A DNA stretch of 64,000 nucleotides from Nostoc favosum CHAB5714 (GCF_020829495.1 NZ_JAIVFQ010000030.1:1-64000), one strand, 5' to 3'. Shown: positions 36,181-45,679, counted from the first letter of the stretch. Made by a program: numbers and translations. Notes: generated by a model not told the origin, from the letters alone.

Positions 36181-37263
36181 TTAAAACAGTCCTAACTGTA
36201 CTGACTGGTTATTATCAGCATTTTCTATTGCTATTGGTGGTAAATCTGCTGGAGGTTCAACAACCAAAGGAGCATTTTCTTCAAATCTCAGTTTTGAGCT
36301 TTTGATGTAGTTTTCATCAATCTCAAAAGCTAACCAGCGTCTTTGTAAAGTTTCTGCAACTCGACCTGTCATATTAGAACCAGCAAAAGGTTCTAAAACA
36401 ATATCGCCTGGTTCTGTACAAAGATTGATGACAAACTCTGGTAAAGCTTGAGGAAATCTTGCTGGGTGTGGCTTAAAACCTTCTTGTTTGCAACGCCTTT
36501 GGTAATAATCGTTGGAAGCGGTATTCGAGGCAGAAATCACATTTACGGGCTGGACTAAATCTTCAAATAAAGTTTCTTGTATAAGAGTCTGTTGCCCTAT
36601 TTCTTCTTTGTCTGTACTACAACGTCCATCAATAATATTCGGAGGAATAGCTCCTCCCCTGTCCTTCCCAAATTTATCGGAAATATCATGGCCTGATGGT
36701 CTAACTTTGGGTTTATACCCATTCTTTATAAGGTTTTTCATCGCATCACTATAAGGCTTTAAAACCCTTCTATTATTAGCTTTAGGATGCGGTTCTTTTG
36801 ACAGCCACCAAATTGTATTTACCGAATCTTTAACTCTTTCCCTGCGAACTGTTACCCATTCAGCAGGGGTGGGTAGTTTTGCTGGATTATACCAATACAA
36901 TTCTTGTGCCAGATAAAATCCAAGTCCGCCTTTTTCTTTTGCTTTGCATAAAGCAACTACTAGTTCAAAATGATAAAGAGAACGAACTGGCATCCCCTTA
37001 ATCCAACTGCCACCAATATCAATAACCAGTGAGCCTGTTGGTTTAAGAATACGGTAAAAATGTGCCACATAATCTTTAAACCATTCAACATATTCATCGG
37101 CATCAACATTTCCGTATTCTTTTTTACGAACCAATGCAAATGGTGGAGAGGTACAAATTAAATCGATACTTTCGTCGAGAATACCTGCCATTAATTCTAG
37201 GCTGTTTCCTAAATAAGCAGCACCAAATTTTGTTTCGTAGTAAGGGTTACAATTAAGTCTCAT
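36181..37263 (-). CDS. Site-specific DNA methyltransferase (beta-type, N4-cytosine or N6-adenine)
   Basis: The 360-residue protein has the catalytic TSPPF motif near residues 38-42 and the AdoMet-binding EPFAGSNMTG motif near 292-301, an order (catalytic motif first) typical of beta-class amino-methyltransferases. TSPPF rather than DPPY favours N4-cytosine methylation. The central ~100 residues between the motifs should be the target-recognition part. No intact endonuclease is adjacent, so it may be an orphan; the downstream gene appears truncated. Confidence 0.85.
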   Translation of the reverse strand: MRLNCNPYYETKFGAAYLGNSLELMAGILDESIDLICTSPPFALVRKKEYGNVDADEYVEWFKDYVAHFYRILKPTGSLVIDIGGSWIKGMPVRSLYHFELVVALCKAKEKGGLGFYLAQELYWYNPAKLPTPAEWVTVRRERVKDSVNTIWWLSKEPHPKANNRRVLKPYSDAMKNLIKNGYKPKVRPSGHDISDKFGKDRGGAIPPNIIDGRCSTDKEEIGQQTLIQETLFEDLVQPVNVISASNTASNDYYQRRCKQEGFKPHPARFPQALPEFVINLCTEPGDIVLEPFAGSNMTGRVAETLQRRWLAFEIDENYIKSSKLRFEENAPLVVEPPADLPPIAIENADNNQSVQLGLF

Positions 37264-37439
37264 CTAAACTTTGTTAGTACAGTTGTACGTATGAAGACAG
37301 TATCATCCATAAAAGCATAAGTTTTCCAACTGTGAGCTATTTTTTTTGATCAATTTGCTGGATGAATAGGGCAATGTGCCAAGTAAGCTGTTACGCATAA
37401 AACTAGTACATTTACCTGATGACTGTTGACCGTTGACTG

Positions 37440-37480
37440 ATGACCGATAACCGTCAACCGTCAACCGTCAACCGTCAACG
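37440..37480. repeat. Heptamer tandem repeat (CCGTCAA)
   Basis: About five copies of CCGTCAA in the gap between the methyltransferase and kinase genes. The remainder of 37264-37599 shows no gene. Confidence 0.8.
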
Positions 37481-37599
37481 ATTATAAAGAATGTTTATAT
37501 AATTTAGACGCATATCAGCTTATCTGCAATCATAATAGTACATAAGTTCTATATCGAGTATGGTCGAGACTGAACTAGACACCTTGAACAAAGCGATCG

Positions 37600-39036
37600 C
37601 TAGCTCAACTCACTTCCCATTGGATTGGTAATTGGCAAACCTAACCACTCACTTAATTCATGAGCTAACCATTCAAGTTCTACTTCGGATTTAATACCGC
37701 CATCGTTTCCACCAATCTGATATTTTTGTAATCCTGAGCAAATATATAATTGTGCTGGAACGGCAACTCTAGTGTCTTTAGAGCCTTTAGTAAAGTGTTT
37801 TGGAATGTAAACCAACTTATTAACACTTTGCCTTGGGGATGGACGGGGACGCTCAAACTTCCAACTAAACAACTCCCAGGTTAGGGTAATTTGTTCTGGA
37901 TTCAGGCGTAAGTAGATGCTTCCAAACAAATTAAAGATAAATTTATACATCATCATAAAGCCAGCACCCCAAAAAGGAAGTGAGAACAAGGCAAAGGGGA
38001 TGTTGCCAGGAAAAGTGATTATTGAGAGAGCGTTAATTGTCCACAACAGGACAAATGAATTCCAGGCGATCGCAAAGAAACCCGTGAATACTATTGATTC
38101 ATGGAAACCAGATGGTGGAATGATAATTTCTAGAGAATCCCAATTTTTGGTTAGTTGAATCTTACTCCCGTCTGGTTTGCTAATAACTAAAGCAGGTAAG
38201 TTTGTCGCTTGTGGTTTCTCTAAAGCTGCGTAGGCGGAACCCGTCGTAGACATCGCTTGGGTCGCAGAACTAAAACGCCCTTCTAAACTGGGTTCAATCA
38301 TCCACTTCAGCCAATTGCTAAAGCTGGGACTCACATTAGCCGCTTGTTCAAACTGAATGCGAAAATCCTTTTGCGGTAAATCGGCTGGGTGATTACCCGT
38401 CATTAAATAAATTAAGGTTGCGCCTAAACTATAAAGGTCAGAGGCTGCAACAGTGCGTCCGCCAAATTGCTCTGGTGGCATATAGCCGTATGTTCCTACC
38501 ACAGTTCTTGTCCCAGTTTCTGTGGCGAGGACAGTCTGAACTGAGCCAAAATCTACCAAATAAACTTGACCAACACTATTACCAGAACGCTCCCCTAATA
38601 AAATATTGCTAGGCTTAATATCACGGTGAATTACAGGCGGATACAGCCCATGTAGGTAAATAAGAATCTCTAAAAGCGCTTTGGCTATCTGTTTGACTTC
38701 AGCTTCTGTAAAAGTCCGCCCAGTTTGTAAATATTGCTCTAAAGTTTGTGCGGGAATATAAGTTTGTACGAGAGCAAATCCTTTGATGGTTGGTAAATTT
38801 ACCTCAAAATAGTTTAAATACTGAGGAATTAAGGGATGTGACAAAGATTTTAAAGTTTCAGCTTCCCGCTCAAACAGCTTTAAATCATCCCATTCAAAGT
38901 CACCACCAAAAGAGAGTAACTTGATGACAACTAATTCCTGAGTTTGCAAATCACGAGCTAACAAAGTCCGCCGCCCTGCTTTTTTTCCTAATAGCTGCTG
39001 AACTTCGTAGCGTTCACCTAATATTTCGCCAATCAT
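37600..39036 (-). CDS. Serine/threonine protein kinase with membrane segment
   Basis: The N-terminal ~270 residues are a Hanks-type kinase: invariant Lys 39 in VVIKLL, Glu in the C-helix (REAETL), HRDIKPSNIL at 137-146 and DFGS at 162-165, then a GTYGYMPPEQFGGR activation end. The glycine loop (GKKAGRR) is degenerate but the catalytic residues remain. C-terminal to this are two hydrophobic stretches (about 320-370), so the protein is probably membrane-bound with a second domain of unknown type. Residues about 259-273 derive from a dispersed repeat at 38224-38262. Target unknown. Confidence 0.85.
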   Translation of the reverse strand: MIGEILGERYEVQQLLGKKAGRRTLLARDLQTQELVVIKLLSFGGDFEWDDLKLFEREAETLKSLSHPLIPQYLNYFEVNLPTIKGFALVQTYIPAQTLEQYLQTGRTFTEAEVKQIAKALLEILIYLHGLYPPVIHRDIKPSNILLGERSGNSVGQVYLVDFGSVQTVLATETGTRTVVGTYGYMPPEQFGGRTVAASDLYSLGATLIYLMTGNHPADLPQKDFRIQFEQAANVSPSFSNWLKWMIEPSLEGRFSSATQAMSTTGSAYAALEKPQATNLPALVISKPDGSKIQLTKNWDSLEIIIPPSGFHESIVFTGFFAIAWNSFVLLWTINALSIITFPGNIPFALFSLPFWGAGFMMMYKFIFNLFGSIYLRLNPEQITLTWELFSWKFERPRPSPRQSVNKLVYIPKHFTKGSKDTRVAVPAQLYICSGLQKYQIGGNDGGIKSEVELEWLAHELSEWLGLPITNPMGSELS

Positions 39037-39135
39037 TATGGTTTCTTCTAATGCTACGGTTGAAAAGTTTTTAGAGCTTATAGCTTTTCAATTTGGCAAA
39101 TCCAATCCATATATTTAGTATAATTGCGTAATTCT

Positions 39136-39738
39136 ATGCCCTCCCAACTTTGGCCTTATATTACCCCTGGTATTCCCGATGAATTGTTTGAAAATTTGCC
39201 AGGAATTCCCTTGAGTCAGCGAGAAGTCCGACTGCTGTTAATTGCCCAACTGCGACTAAAATCAGATTCTGTGTTGTGGGATATTGGCGCAGGGACGGGT
39301 ACAATTCCGGTAGAGGTGGGGCTATTGTGTCCAAGCGGAAAGATTATCGCTATAGAAAGGGATGAAGAAGTAGCTAATCTGATCAAGCGTAACTGCGATC
39401 GCTTTGAGGTGAAAAATGTCGAAGTAATTGAAGGTAGCGCCCCAGAGTGTTTACACGATCTTAAAGTTACTCCTCACCGCGTTTGTATCGAGGGAGGACG
39501 CCCCATTCAGGAAATTCTGCAAGCAGCTTGGCATTATTTGCCACCATCCGGTCGGGTTGTAGCCACAGCTGCTAATCTAGAAAGTCTGTATGCTATTTCC
39601 CAGAGCTTTTCTCTGTTAAGGGCTAGAAATATCGAAGTCGTCCAGTCTGCGGTTAACCGCTTAGAGACGCGTGGCTTTTCTCAAACCTTTACCGCCGTTG
39701 ATCCCATTTTTATCCTCAGTGGTGAGAAACTGGATTAG
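39136..39738 (+). CDS. cbiT: Cobalt-precorrin C15-methyltransferase/decarboxylase subunit CbiT
   Basis: CbiT methylates C15 and removes the acetate side chain during cobalamin (corrin) ring synthesis. The 200-residue protein has the class I AdoMet motif VLWDIGAGTGTIPVE, the following IIAIERDEE acidic site, and a full-length fit to stand-alone CbiT. ATG 39136 is used; a TTG at 39124 adds only four residues. No other cobalamin genes are near, and no cobalamin riboswitch is seen upstream. Confidence 0.85.
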   Translation: MPSQLWPYITPGIPDELFENLPGIPLSQREVRLLLIAQLRLKSDSVLWDIGAGTGTIPVEVGLLCPSGKIIAIERDEEVANLIKRNCDRFEVKNVEVIEGSAPECLHDLKVTPHRVCIEGGRPIQEILQAAWHYLPPSGRVVATAANLESLYAISQSFSLLRARNIEVVQSAVNRLETRGFSQTFTAVDPIFILSGEKLD

Positions 39739-39745
39739 GGAATGG

Positions 39746-39772
39746 GGCATGGGGCATGGGGCATGGGGCATT
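39746..39772. repeat. GGGGCAT tandem repeat
   Basis: Four copies of GGGGCAT follow cbiT; the complementary CCCAATG family occurs at 39862-39922. Confidence 0.8.
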
Positions 39773-39861
39773 GAAAGAAGCGGTAAAGGAAGGGAGAAAA
39801 CAGCGATGAGGAAGTAGGGGGAGCTGGCGTTGCAGGGGAAGAAAGAATAACTAATTAATTA

Positions 39862-39922
39862 ATGCCCAATGCCCAATGCCCAATGCCCAATGCCCAATGC
39901 CCAACCCCCAATGCCCAATGAC
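39862..39922. repeat. Heptamer tandem repeat (AATGCCC)
   Basis: About eight copies of AATGCCC/CAATGCC lie between cbiT and cdsA, extending in scattered form to 39990. Confidence 0.85.
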
Positions 39923-40005
39923 GGCAGTTGCTCCACTTGGGGAGACCCCAAGACCACACTGCCTCCCCAATGCCCAATGCCCCATGCCCAATATTTAATA
40001 CTTCT

Positions 40006-40887
40006 ATGCCTTGGTCTCGGATTATTAGTGGAATTGTTGCGATCGCTCTTGCTCTTTCTGCAACCCTTTTGGGGGGTTGGTACTTTACCATCATCTTTGC
40101 GGTTATCATCTTTTTGGGTCAACAGGAATATTTTAATTTAGTACGAGCCAGAGGCATCGCTCCCGCCGCTAAAACCACTATGGGTGTCAGCCAAGTTTTG
40201 CTGGTAATTTGTACCCTTGATGGCAGTTTAGCTGAGGCTGTGATGCCAATTGCTGGCACACTTATTTGTTTTTACCTGCTGTTTCAGCCCAAATTTGCCA
40301 CGATCGCTGATGTTTCCGCTTCTATTATGGGGCTATTTTACGTAGGTTATTTGCCGAGTTACTGGGTGCGATTACGAGCAATTGATAGTGCTGCTTTTAG
40401 CAATCTTCCTTTCGGAGGTTATTGGCCCACAACCTGGACAGATTTCTGGGAAAAGGCAAATTCCGCTTCTTTACCACAAGGTTTTACAGCAACACTGCTG
40501 ACTTTTTTGTGTATTTGGGCAGCCGATATCGGCGCTTACACTATTGGCAAATTCTTTGGGAAAACCCGTCTGTCTGATATTAGCCCGAAAAAAACTGTAG
40601 AAGGTGCTGTCTTTGGCATTACTTCAAGTGTTGCTGTAGCCATAGCAGGAGCCTATTATCTGCATTTGCCAAGATCCCCCTTCACTGGTTTAGCATTGGG
40701 TTTACTGATTGGCATTGCTAGCCTTTTGGGGGATCTTACCGAGTCTATGCTCAAGCGAGATGCTGGAGTCAAAGATTCTGGGCAGTTAATCCCCGGTCAC
40801 GGTGGTATTTTAGACCGTACTGATAGTTATATTTTCACTGCTCCTTTGGTATATTACTTTGTGACACTACTGTTGCCGCTACTGTAA
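40006..40887 (+). CDS. cdsA: Phosphatidate cytidylyltransferase
   Basis: CdsA makes CDP-diacylglycerol for phospholipid synthesis. The 293-residue integral membrane protein has several helices and the C-terminal CTP-transferase signature LLGDLTESMLKRDAGVKDSG followed by GHGGILDRTDS. ATG 40006 gives MPWSRIISGIVAIALALSAT; the longer frame from 39928 is encoded by repeat DNA and is rejected. Confidence 0.94.
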   Translation: MPWSRIISGIVAIALALSATLLGGWYFTIIFAVIIFLGQQEYFNLVRARGIAPAAKTTMGVSQVLLVICTLDGSLAEAVMPIAGTLICFYLLFQPKFATIADVSASIMGLFYVGYLPSYWVRLRAIDSAAFSNLPFGGYWPTTWTDFWEKANSASLPQGFTATLLTFLCIWAADIGAYTIGKFFGKTRLSDISPKKTVEGAVFGITSSVAVAIAGAYYLHLPRSPFTGLALGLLIGIASLLGDLTESMLKRDAGVKDSGQLIPGHGGILDRTDSYIFTAPLVYYFVTLLLPLL

Positions 40888-40931
40888 GGGTTTTTAGTAA
40901 CAGTTAAAGTATTGCACTGGGCCACATCCCG

Positions 40932-41024
40932 CCCGGAACTTAAGTTCCGGGCTAATAGCTTAAGTCCACTCAAGTGGACTAAAATTCTTGTTTAGTCCTC
41001 TTGAGAGGACTTAAGCTATTAGCC
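40932..41024. repeat. Nested palindromes with a 34-bp hairpin
   Basis: A 20-bp perfect palindrome (CCCGGAACTTAAGTTCCGGG, 40932-40951) runs into a hairpin with 34-bp arms (40950-40983 and 40991-41024, two mismatches, 7-base loop). It sits between cdsA and the 72-bp tandem array and may be a mobile or structural RNA element. Confidence 0.8.
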
Positions 41025-41470
41025 TTGGAATTCTATTCCCAGGCGAGATCGCAACGAAGCGCAGGATTGTGTTTATCCTCCCTTCAATGCAATAACTTGG
41101 AATTCTATTCCCAGGCGAGATCGCAACGAAGCGCAGGATTGTGTTTATCCTTCCTTCAATTCCAAAGCGCGATCGCAACGAAGCGCAGGATTGTGTTTAT
41201 CCTCCCTTCAATGCAATAACTTGGAATTCTATTCCAAGGCGAGATCGCAACGAAGCGCAGGATTGTGTTTATCCTCCCTTCAATGCAATAACTTGAAATT
41301 CTATTCCAAAGCGCGATCGCAACGAAGCGCAGGATTGTGTTTATCCTCCCTTCAATGCAATAACTTGAAATTCTATTCCAAGGCGAGATCGCAACTAAGC
41401 GCAGGATTGTGTTTATCCTCCCTTCAATGCAAATTCCAAGGCGCGATCGCAACTAAGCGGGGGATTGTCC
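41024..41470. repeat. Tandem array of a 72-bp repeat
   Basis: Five full and two truncated copies of a 72-bp unit begin with CTTGGAATTCTATTCC and contain a HIP1-like GCGATCGC or GAGATCGC and an AGCGCAGGATTG core. Unit boundaries are at 41024, 41096, 41220, 41292 and 41364. Frames through it on either strand are artefacts of the repeat. No unique spacers are present, so it is not CRISPR. Confidence 0.9.
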
Positions 41471-41543
41471 GCCTGCTCTCTCATCCCCTGAGAGCCGCTA
41501 TATCATTTAAAATAATGTATTAGCATTTTTTAATTTCTAATCA

Positions 41544-42257
41544 TCAAGGGTTAACGTTAATCCGCCCACGACACACTAGCTTGCCTGGGATCAGCGTTAG
41601 TTCTTGGATATCGACATCTGAGCCAAGATCCAGATTGGACTGATGATTGTCCTGTAATATATCCCCCTGGTCGGGCAAGATTTTTATATGTGCTAGTTGC
41701 AACTCATGCCCACTGAGTAACTGTAAGCCCAGACAAATCTCTAGAGGAGTTGTTTCACTATTGGTTACTCTCATACCTCGCAGTATAATTTGGTTGTTTT
41801 CAAGGATAATTTCTTGCCAATTAATTGGTTGTGATTTTGGGCAATGTGTTGGTAAAACTTTAACCAACAAATCACTCAAAGCAGTCGATAATAAGTCAGA
41901 TGAGAGAGAAGCATTGAGATCCTTCTCATCTACGATCAAATCGCCAACTACTGGTACTGTTTCTAACAGTCGAAGAGGTTTTCCCTTGAGTACCGAGCCG
42001 ATATTTATCCGAATATTTTCTGCGATTAATTGAATTTGTGTAATTAGGAGACCTTGATAAATTGCATCAGTAGCAAAAATAGATACCGACGGGATACGCC
42101 CAGAGAGAATTTGGCGATCGCTCGCTTTAATCTCCACTTCTAATTCCGATATTTGGCTCACTTGCGCTCTCAACCAGAGCTTTAGGGCTGTTGTGAGTAC
42201 TTGCGTAATTATGCGGGTTTTATTTGTATTTGTTGTTTGAAAATTTTGCTCTGGCAT
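41544..42257 (-). CDS. DUF2993 (LmeA-like) protein
   Basis: This 237-residue protein has the features of the DUF2993 family: an N-terminal helical region, then a beta-rich domain with VEIKASDRQILSGRIPSVSI and LIAENIRINIGSVL, and a C-terminal LVCRGRINV end. No signal peptide is clear. Members are often linked to lipid or glycolipid handling in actinobacteria; the cyanobacterial role is unknown. Confidence 0.75.
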   Translation of the reverse strand: MPEQNFQTTNTNKTRIITQVLTTALKLWLRAQVSQISELEVEIKASDRQILSGRIPSVSIFATDAIYQGLLITQIQLIAENIRINIGSVLKGKPLRLLETVPVVGDLIVDEKDLNASLSSDLLSTALSDLLVKVLPTHCPKSQPINWQEIILENNQIILRGMRVTNSETTPLEICLGLQLLSGHELQLAHIKILPDQGDILQDNHQSNLDLGSDVDIQELTLIPGKLVCRGRINVNP

Positions 42258-42390
42258 CTAACCAATCTGTTTATGAGTATTTGTTTAACAACTGAACAGA
42301 AATTAAATAAGTCTTAAATGTAACATTTATGCTTACTCACTACAAAATACAAATATCATTTAATTGTTAACAGTAAATAAGCAATTCCAC

Positions 42391-43149
42391 ATGGAGGAAC
42401 GGTTACAAAAAATTCTCGCTCAATGGGGTATCGCCTCACGTCGTGAAGCCGAAGAAATGATTAGGCACTCACGGGTGCGGATAAATGGGGTATTGGCACA
42501 TTTAGGTCAAAAAGTTGATCCCGAAAAAGATGCGATCGCAATTGATGATAAGCCTGTATCTAAAAAGCAGCGTCCGGCTTTAATATATTTATTGCTGCAC
42601 AAACCAAGGGGTGTGGTTTCGACTTGCTACGACCCTCACCGCAGACCAACAGTCCTGGATCTACTACCGAAAGAATTACGGGAGGGTACAGGTATTCACC
42701 CAGTTGGGCGTTTAGATGCAGATTCTACAGGAGCATTAATCCTGACCAATGACGGAAATCTGACATTTGGACTAACCCATCCCCGCCACAGTATTTCCAA
42801 GACATATCGTGTTTTGGTAGAAGGACACCCTCCAGAAACAGTACTGAAAATGTGGCGTCAAGGTGTGATATTGGAGGGTAGAAAAACCAGGGCTGCTAAG
42901 GTACAGCTAATAGAACGTCGTGCCGAGCAAAGCTTTTTAGAAATAGTGTTGCAGGAGGGAAGAAATCGCCAAATTCGCCGGATAGCCCAACAGTTAGGAT
43001 ACCCAGTAATCAAACTGCATCGGACTGCTATCGGCCCAATTCAATTACAAACTCCAAAAGAACCTTTTTTGTCAGAGGGTAAATATCGTTCCCTCAAAGA
43101 TCATGAGATTCACTTTTTGCAAGATCAGATAACGCAACCTAATTATTGA
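42391..43149 (+). CDS. Pseudouridine synthase, RsuA/RluB/RluE/RluF family
   Basis: The 252-residue protein has an N-terminal S4 RNA-binding domain (about 1-60, RLQKILAQWGIASRREAEEM) and a catalytic domain with the HPVGRLDADSTGALILTNDG motif holding the active Asp. It isomerises a uridine in rRNA, most likely 23S (RluB-type), though 16S cannot be excluded. ATG 42391 follows the family N-terminus. Confidence 0.9.
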   Translation: MEERLQKILAQWGIASRREAEEMIRHSRVRINGVLAHLGQKVDPEKDAIAIDDKPVSKKQRPALIYLLLHKPRGVVSTCYDPHRRPTVLDLLPKELREGTGIHPVGRLDADSTGALILTNDGNLTFGLTHPRHSISKTYRVLVEGHPPETVLKMWRQGVILEGRKTRAAKVQLIERRAEQSFLEIVLQEGRNRQIRRIAQQLGYPVIKLHRTAIGPIQLQTPKEPFLSEGKYRSLKDHEIHFLQDQITQPNY

Positions 43150-43178
43150 TTCTGTGGAGTTAAGGAGTGTCAGTAGGC

Positions 43179-43991
43179 ATGAAATGGCTAAGAAAGAAGA
43201 ATAATCACCAGCCATCAATTTCATTAGAGCAACAACGAGCCGAAAAGTTGGCAGAAATGGGCGCTCAACTTTGGGCATTGCGTCAAGAACAGGGATTATC
43301 TCTAGAGCAAATGGTTGCATTAACTAGGATTCCTCGGCGATTATTGCAGGCGATCGAAGAAGGTAATTTAAACGATCTGCCAGAACCAGTCTATATACAG
43401 GGTTTAATCAGGCAATTTGCCGATGCACTAGGCTTGAATGGAGTAGAATTTTCTGGCGCTTTTCCGATTAGTTCTGCACAAGTGAACCCTCAAGGTATGG
43501 GGAATAATTCACCCCTTAATCAACTACGTCCGATTCATCTTTACTTTCTTTACATATTGCTAATTGTATGCTCTGTAAATGGCTTATCTCAGTTATTAAA
43601 TAACGCGGTATTACAAGCAAGTAATAGCCAAAATCAGCCATACCCAAAACAAAAGTCCATTGTTAAACCAGAAATAGCCCAAATAAAAGAGTCAGTGGAG
43701 GTTCAATCGGTTAACGATACCCTTAGCGCCGTCCAACAGGGAAAAGCTGTACAGATTGGTGTCACTTTGAAAGCGTCATCTTGGATTCGCGTAGTAGCCG
43801 ATGGCAAAACCGAGTTTGAGGGTACTCTCCCAGAGGGAACTCACCGGATTTGGAAAGCCCAAGAGCAACTCACAGTGAAAACTGATAATGCTGGTGGCGT
43901 GTTAATGAGCATCAATCAAGAGAAAGCCAAGGAAATGGGAGAACCGGGGAAAGAGGAAGAGGTTAGAATTGCTGCAAAACCTAAGTTTTGA
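43179..43991 (+). CDS. RodZ-like protein with helix-turn-helix and membrane segment
   Basis: The 270-residue protein has an N-terminal HTH domain (about 30-90, LWALRQEQGLSLEQMVALTR) of the RodZ/XRE type, a transmembrane helix (about 122-140, LYFLYILLIVCSVNG), and a C-terminal periplasmic DUF4115 domain (WIRVVADGKTEFEGTLPEG). This is the RodZ plan, a cell-shape and MreB-linked protein. ATG 43179 is preferred over GTG 43167. The C-terminus runs into tandem repeat DNA. Confidence 0.85.
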   Translation: MKWLRKKNNHQPSISLEQQRAEKLAEMGAQLWALRQEQGLSLEQMVALTRIPRRLLQAIEEGNLNDLPEPVYIQGLIRQFADALGLNGVEFSGAFPISSAQVNPQGMGNNSPLNQLRPIHLYFLYILLIVCSVNGLSQLLNNAVLQASNSQNQPYPKQKSIVKPEIAQIKESVEVQSVNDTLSAVQQGKAVQIGVTLKASSWIRVVADGKTEFEGTLPEGTHRIWKAQEQLTVKTDNAGGVLMSINQEKAKEMGEPGKEEEVRIAAKPKF

Positions 43992-44168
43992 GATGAGGGA
44001 GATGAAGGGGATGAGGAGGATGAGGGAGATGAGGGAGATGAGGGAGATGAGGAGGATGAGGGAGATGAGGGGGACAAGGAGACAAGGAGGCATTTACTCC
44101 CCCATCTCCCCTTACTCCCTCATCTCCCCCTGCTCCCCCATCTCCCCCTGCCTCCCCTGCTCCCCCTG
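43990..44168. repeat. GGGAGATGA repeats with complementary C-rich repeats
   Basis: About 100 bp of GGGAGATGA/GGAGGATGA units is followed by CCCCCATCT/CCCCTGCTC units of roughly opposite sense, filling the gap between the RodZ-like gene and malQ. Confidence 0.85.
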
Positions 44169-44170
44169 CC

Positions 44171-45679
44171 TTATTGTGCTTCCGGGGCGCGTCCATTGAG
44201 TCTAGTAAGAACTTTCAAGCGATCGCCTAATTCCTCTCTCAGCGCTCCTGCTTGATAGCGCCACTCCCAGTTACCCTCAGCAACACTGGGAAAATTCATC
44301 CGCGCTTCGTTTCCTAATCCCAAAACATCTTGCAAGGGAATAATCGCTTGGTTAGCTATGGAACTCAAAGCTAGGCGAATTAAATCCCAGTGGATGCCTT
44401 CAGGACTGATAGAACCTAAATAAAGCAACAGGTTTTGTTTTTCGTTGTCGTTAGCTGAATTAAACCAGCCTACAGTTGTGTCATTATCGTGAGTTCCGGT
44501 ATAAACTACAGCATTTCGTGGGTAATTGAATGGTAAAAATGGATTACCGGGATCAGAACCAAAGGCAAACTGCAAAACCTTCATCCCAGGAAATTCATAC
44601 TTGTCTCGCAGTGCTTCTACCTCTGGTGTAATTACTCCCAAATCTTCTGCTAAGACGGGTAGCTTGCCCAACTTCTGCCTAATCACTTCAAAAAAAGCAT
44701 CACCAGGTGCTTCCACCCATTTACCATTCATAGCAGTTTCTTCACCTTGAGGCACAGACCAATAAGCCTCGAAGCCCCGGAAGTGGTCAATGCGAATTAT
44801 ATCTACATAATCCAGCATTGCCTCAAAGCGCTGTACCCACCATTTAAAGTCTTGTTTTTGCAATTCCTCCCAGTTATAAACCGGGTTGCCCCACAATTGA
44901 CCGGTGGCGCTAAAGTAATCTGGTGGGACTCCTGCCATTTGGGCAGCAACTCCTGTCTCTTCGTCTAAGCAAAAGATGTCGGGATGCGCCCACACGTCAG
45001 CACTATCATGAGCTACGTAGATGGGGATATCGCCGATAATGTCAATACCGCGCATGTTGGCGTAGTTTTTCAGGTCTGACCACTGCCGGAAAAACTCAAA
45101 TTGGACGAACTTGTAATAAAAAATCTCTCCATTAAGCCGATCCTCTACCTGAGCTAATGCTTCGGGTTGGCGCTTGACAAATTCTGGCTCCCATGTATGC
45201 CAGCTTGCATTTTCGTGGGCATCTTTCAGCGCCATAAATAAGGCGTAATTATCTAGCCAATAGGCTTTACTGTCGCAAAAACCTGCAAACTCGTTTTTTT
45301 GGATGTCCGTAGCATTCACTTTAAAGTTTTCACAGGCTTTTTTGAGTAGCCCAATCTTAATCGGCACAACCTGGTCGAAGTCTACCTTTTCTACCGGAAA
45401 TCCTGGTAAATTAGCAAAGTCTTCTTCAGTGAGCAAACCCTCATCTCGGAGTTTTTCTGGGCTAACCAGCAAGGGATTTCCTGCCATTGCTGAGTAGCAC
45501 ATATAGGGGGAATTACCGTATCCAGTGGGGCCCAAGGGTAAAACTTGCCAATATTGTTGATGGGTCTCTTTAAGAAAATCGATGAAGCGATAGGCTTCTA
45601 AGCCTAAATCTCCAACGCCAAATCGGCTGGGAAAGGAGGTAGGATGCAGCAAAATGCCACTGGATCTAGGAAAAGGCAT
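44171..45679 (-). CDS. malQ: 4-alpha-glucanotransferase (amylomaltase)
   Basis: MalQ transfers alpha-1,4-glucan segments and acts in glycogen and maltodextrin metabolism. The 502-residue GH77 enzyme opens MPFPRSSGILLHPTSFPSRF and shows the RIDHFRGFEAYW nucleophile region, LPVLAEDLGVITPEVEALRD and VYTGTHDNDTTVGWF, all hallmark motifs. It is full length. Confidence 0.96.
   Translation of the reverse strand: MPFPRSSGILLHPTSFPSRFGVGDLGLEAYRFIDFLKETHQQYWQVLPLGPTGYGNSPYMCYSAMAGNPLLVSPEKLRDEGLLTEEDFANLPGFPVEKVDFDQVVPIKIGLLKKACENFKVNATDIQKNEFAGFCDSKAYWLDNYALFMALKDAHENASWHTWEPEFVKRQPEALAQVEDRLNGEIFYYKFVQFEFFRQWSDLKNYANMRGIDIIGDIPIYVAHDSADVWAHPDIFCLDEETGVAAQMAGVPPDYFSATGQLWGNPVYNWEELQKQDFKWWVQRFEAMLDYVDIIRIDHFRGFEAYWSVPQGEETAMNGKWVEAPGDAFFEVIRQKLGKLPVLAEDLGVITPEVEALRDKYEFPGMKVLQFAFGSDPGNPFLPFNYPRNAVVYTGTHDNDTTVGWFNSANDNEKQNLLLYLGSISPEGIHWDLIRLALSSIANQAIIPLQDVLGLGNEARMNFPSVAEGNWEWRYQAGALREELGDRLKVLTRLNGRAPEAQ

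Noticed and set aside
39855..40141. Overlapping ORFs at the start of cdsA
   Set aside because: They are products of AATGCCC heptamers; cdsA begins at 40006.
41024..41470. CRISPR array
   Set aside because: Units are contiguous and there are no unique spacers or cas genes. The same applies to the arrays at 48605 and 61710.
41001..41523. Several ORFs on both strands in the 72-bp array
   Set aside because: They arise because 72 is a multiple of three; both strands are equally open and none has a ribosome binding site.
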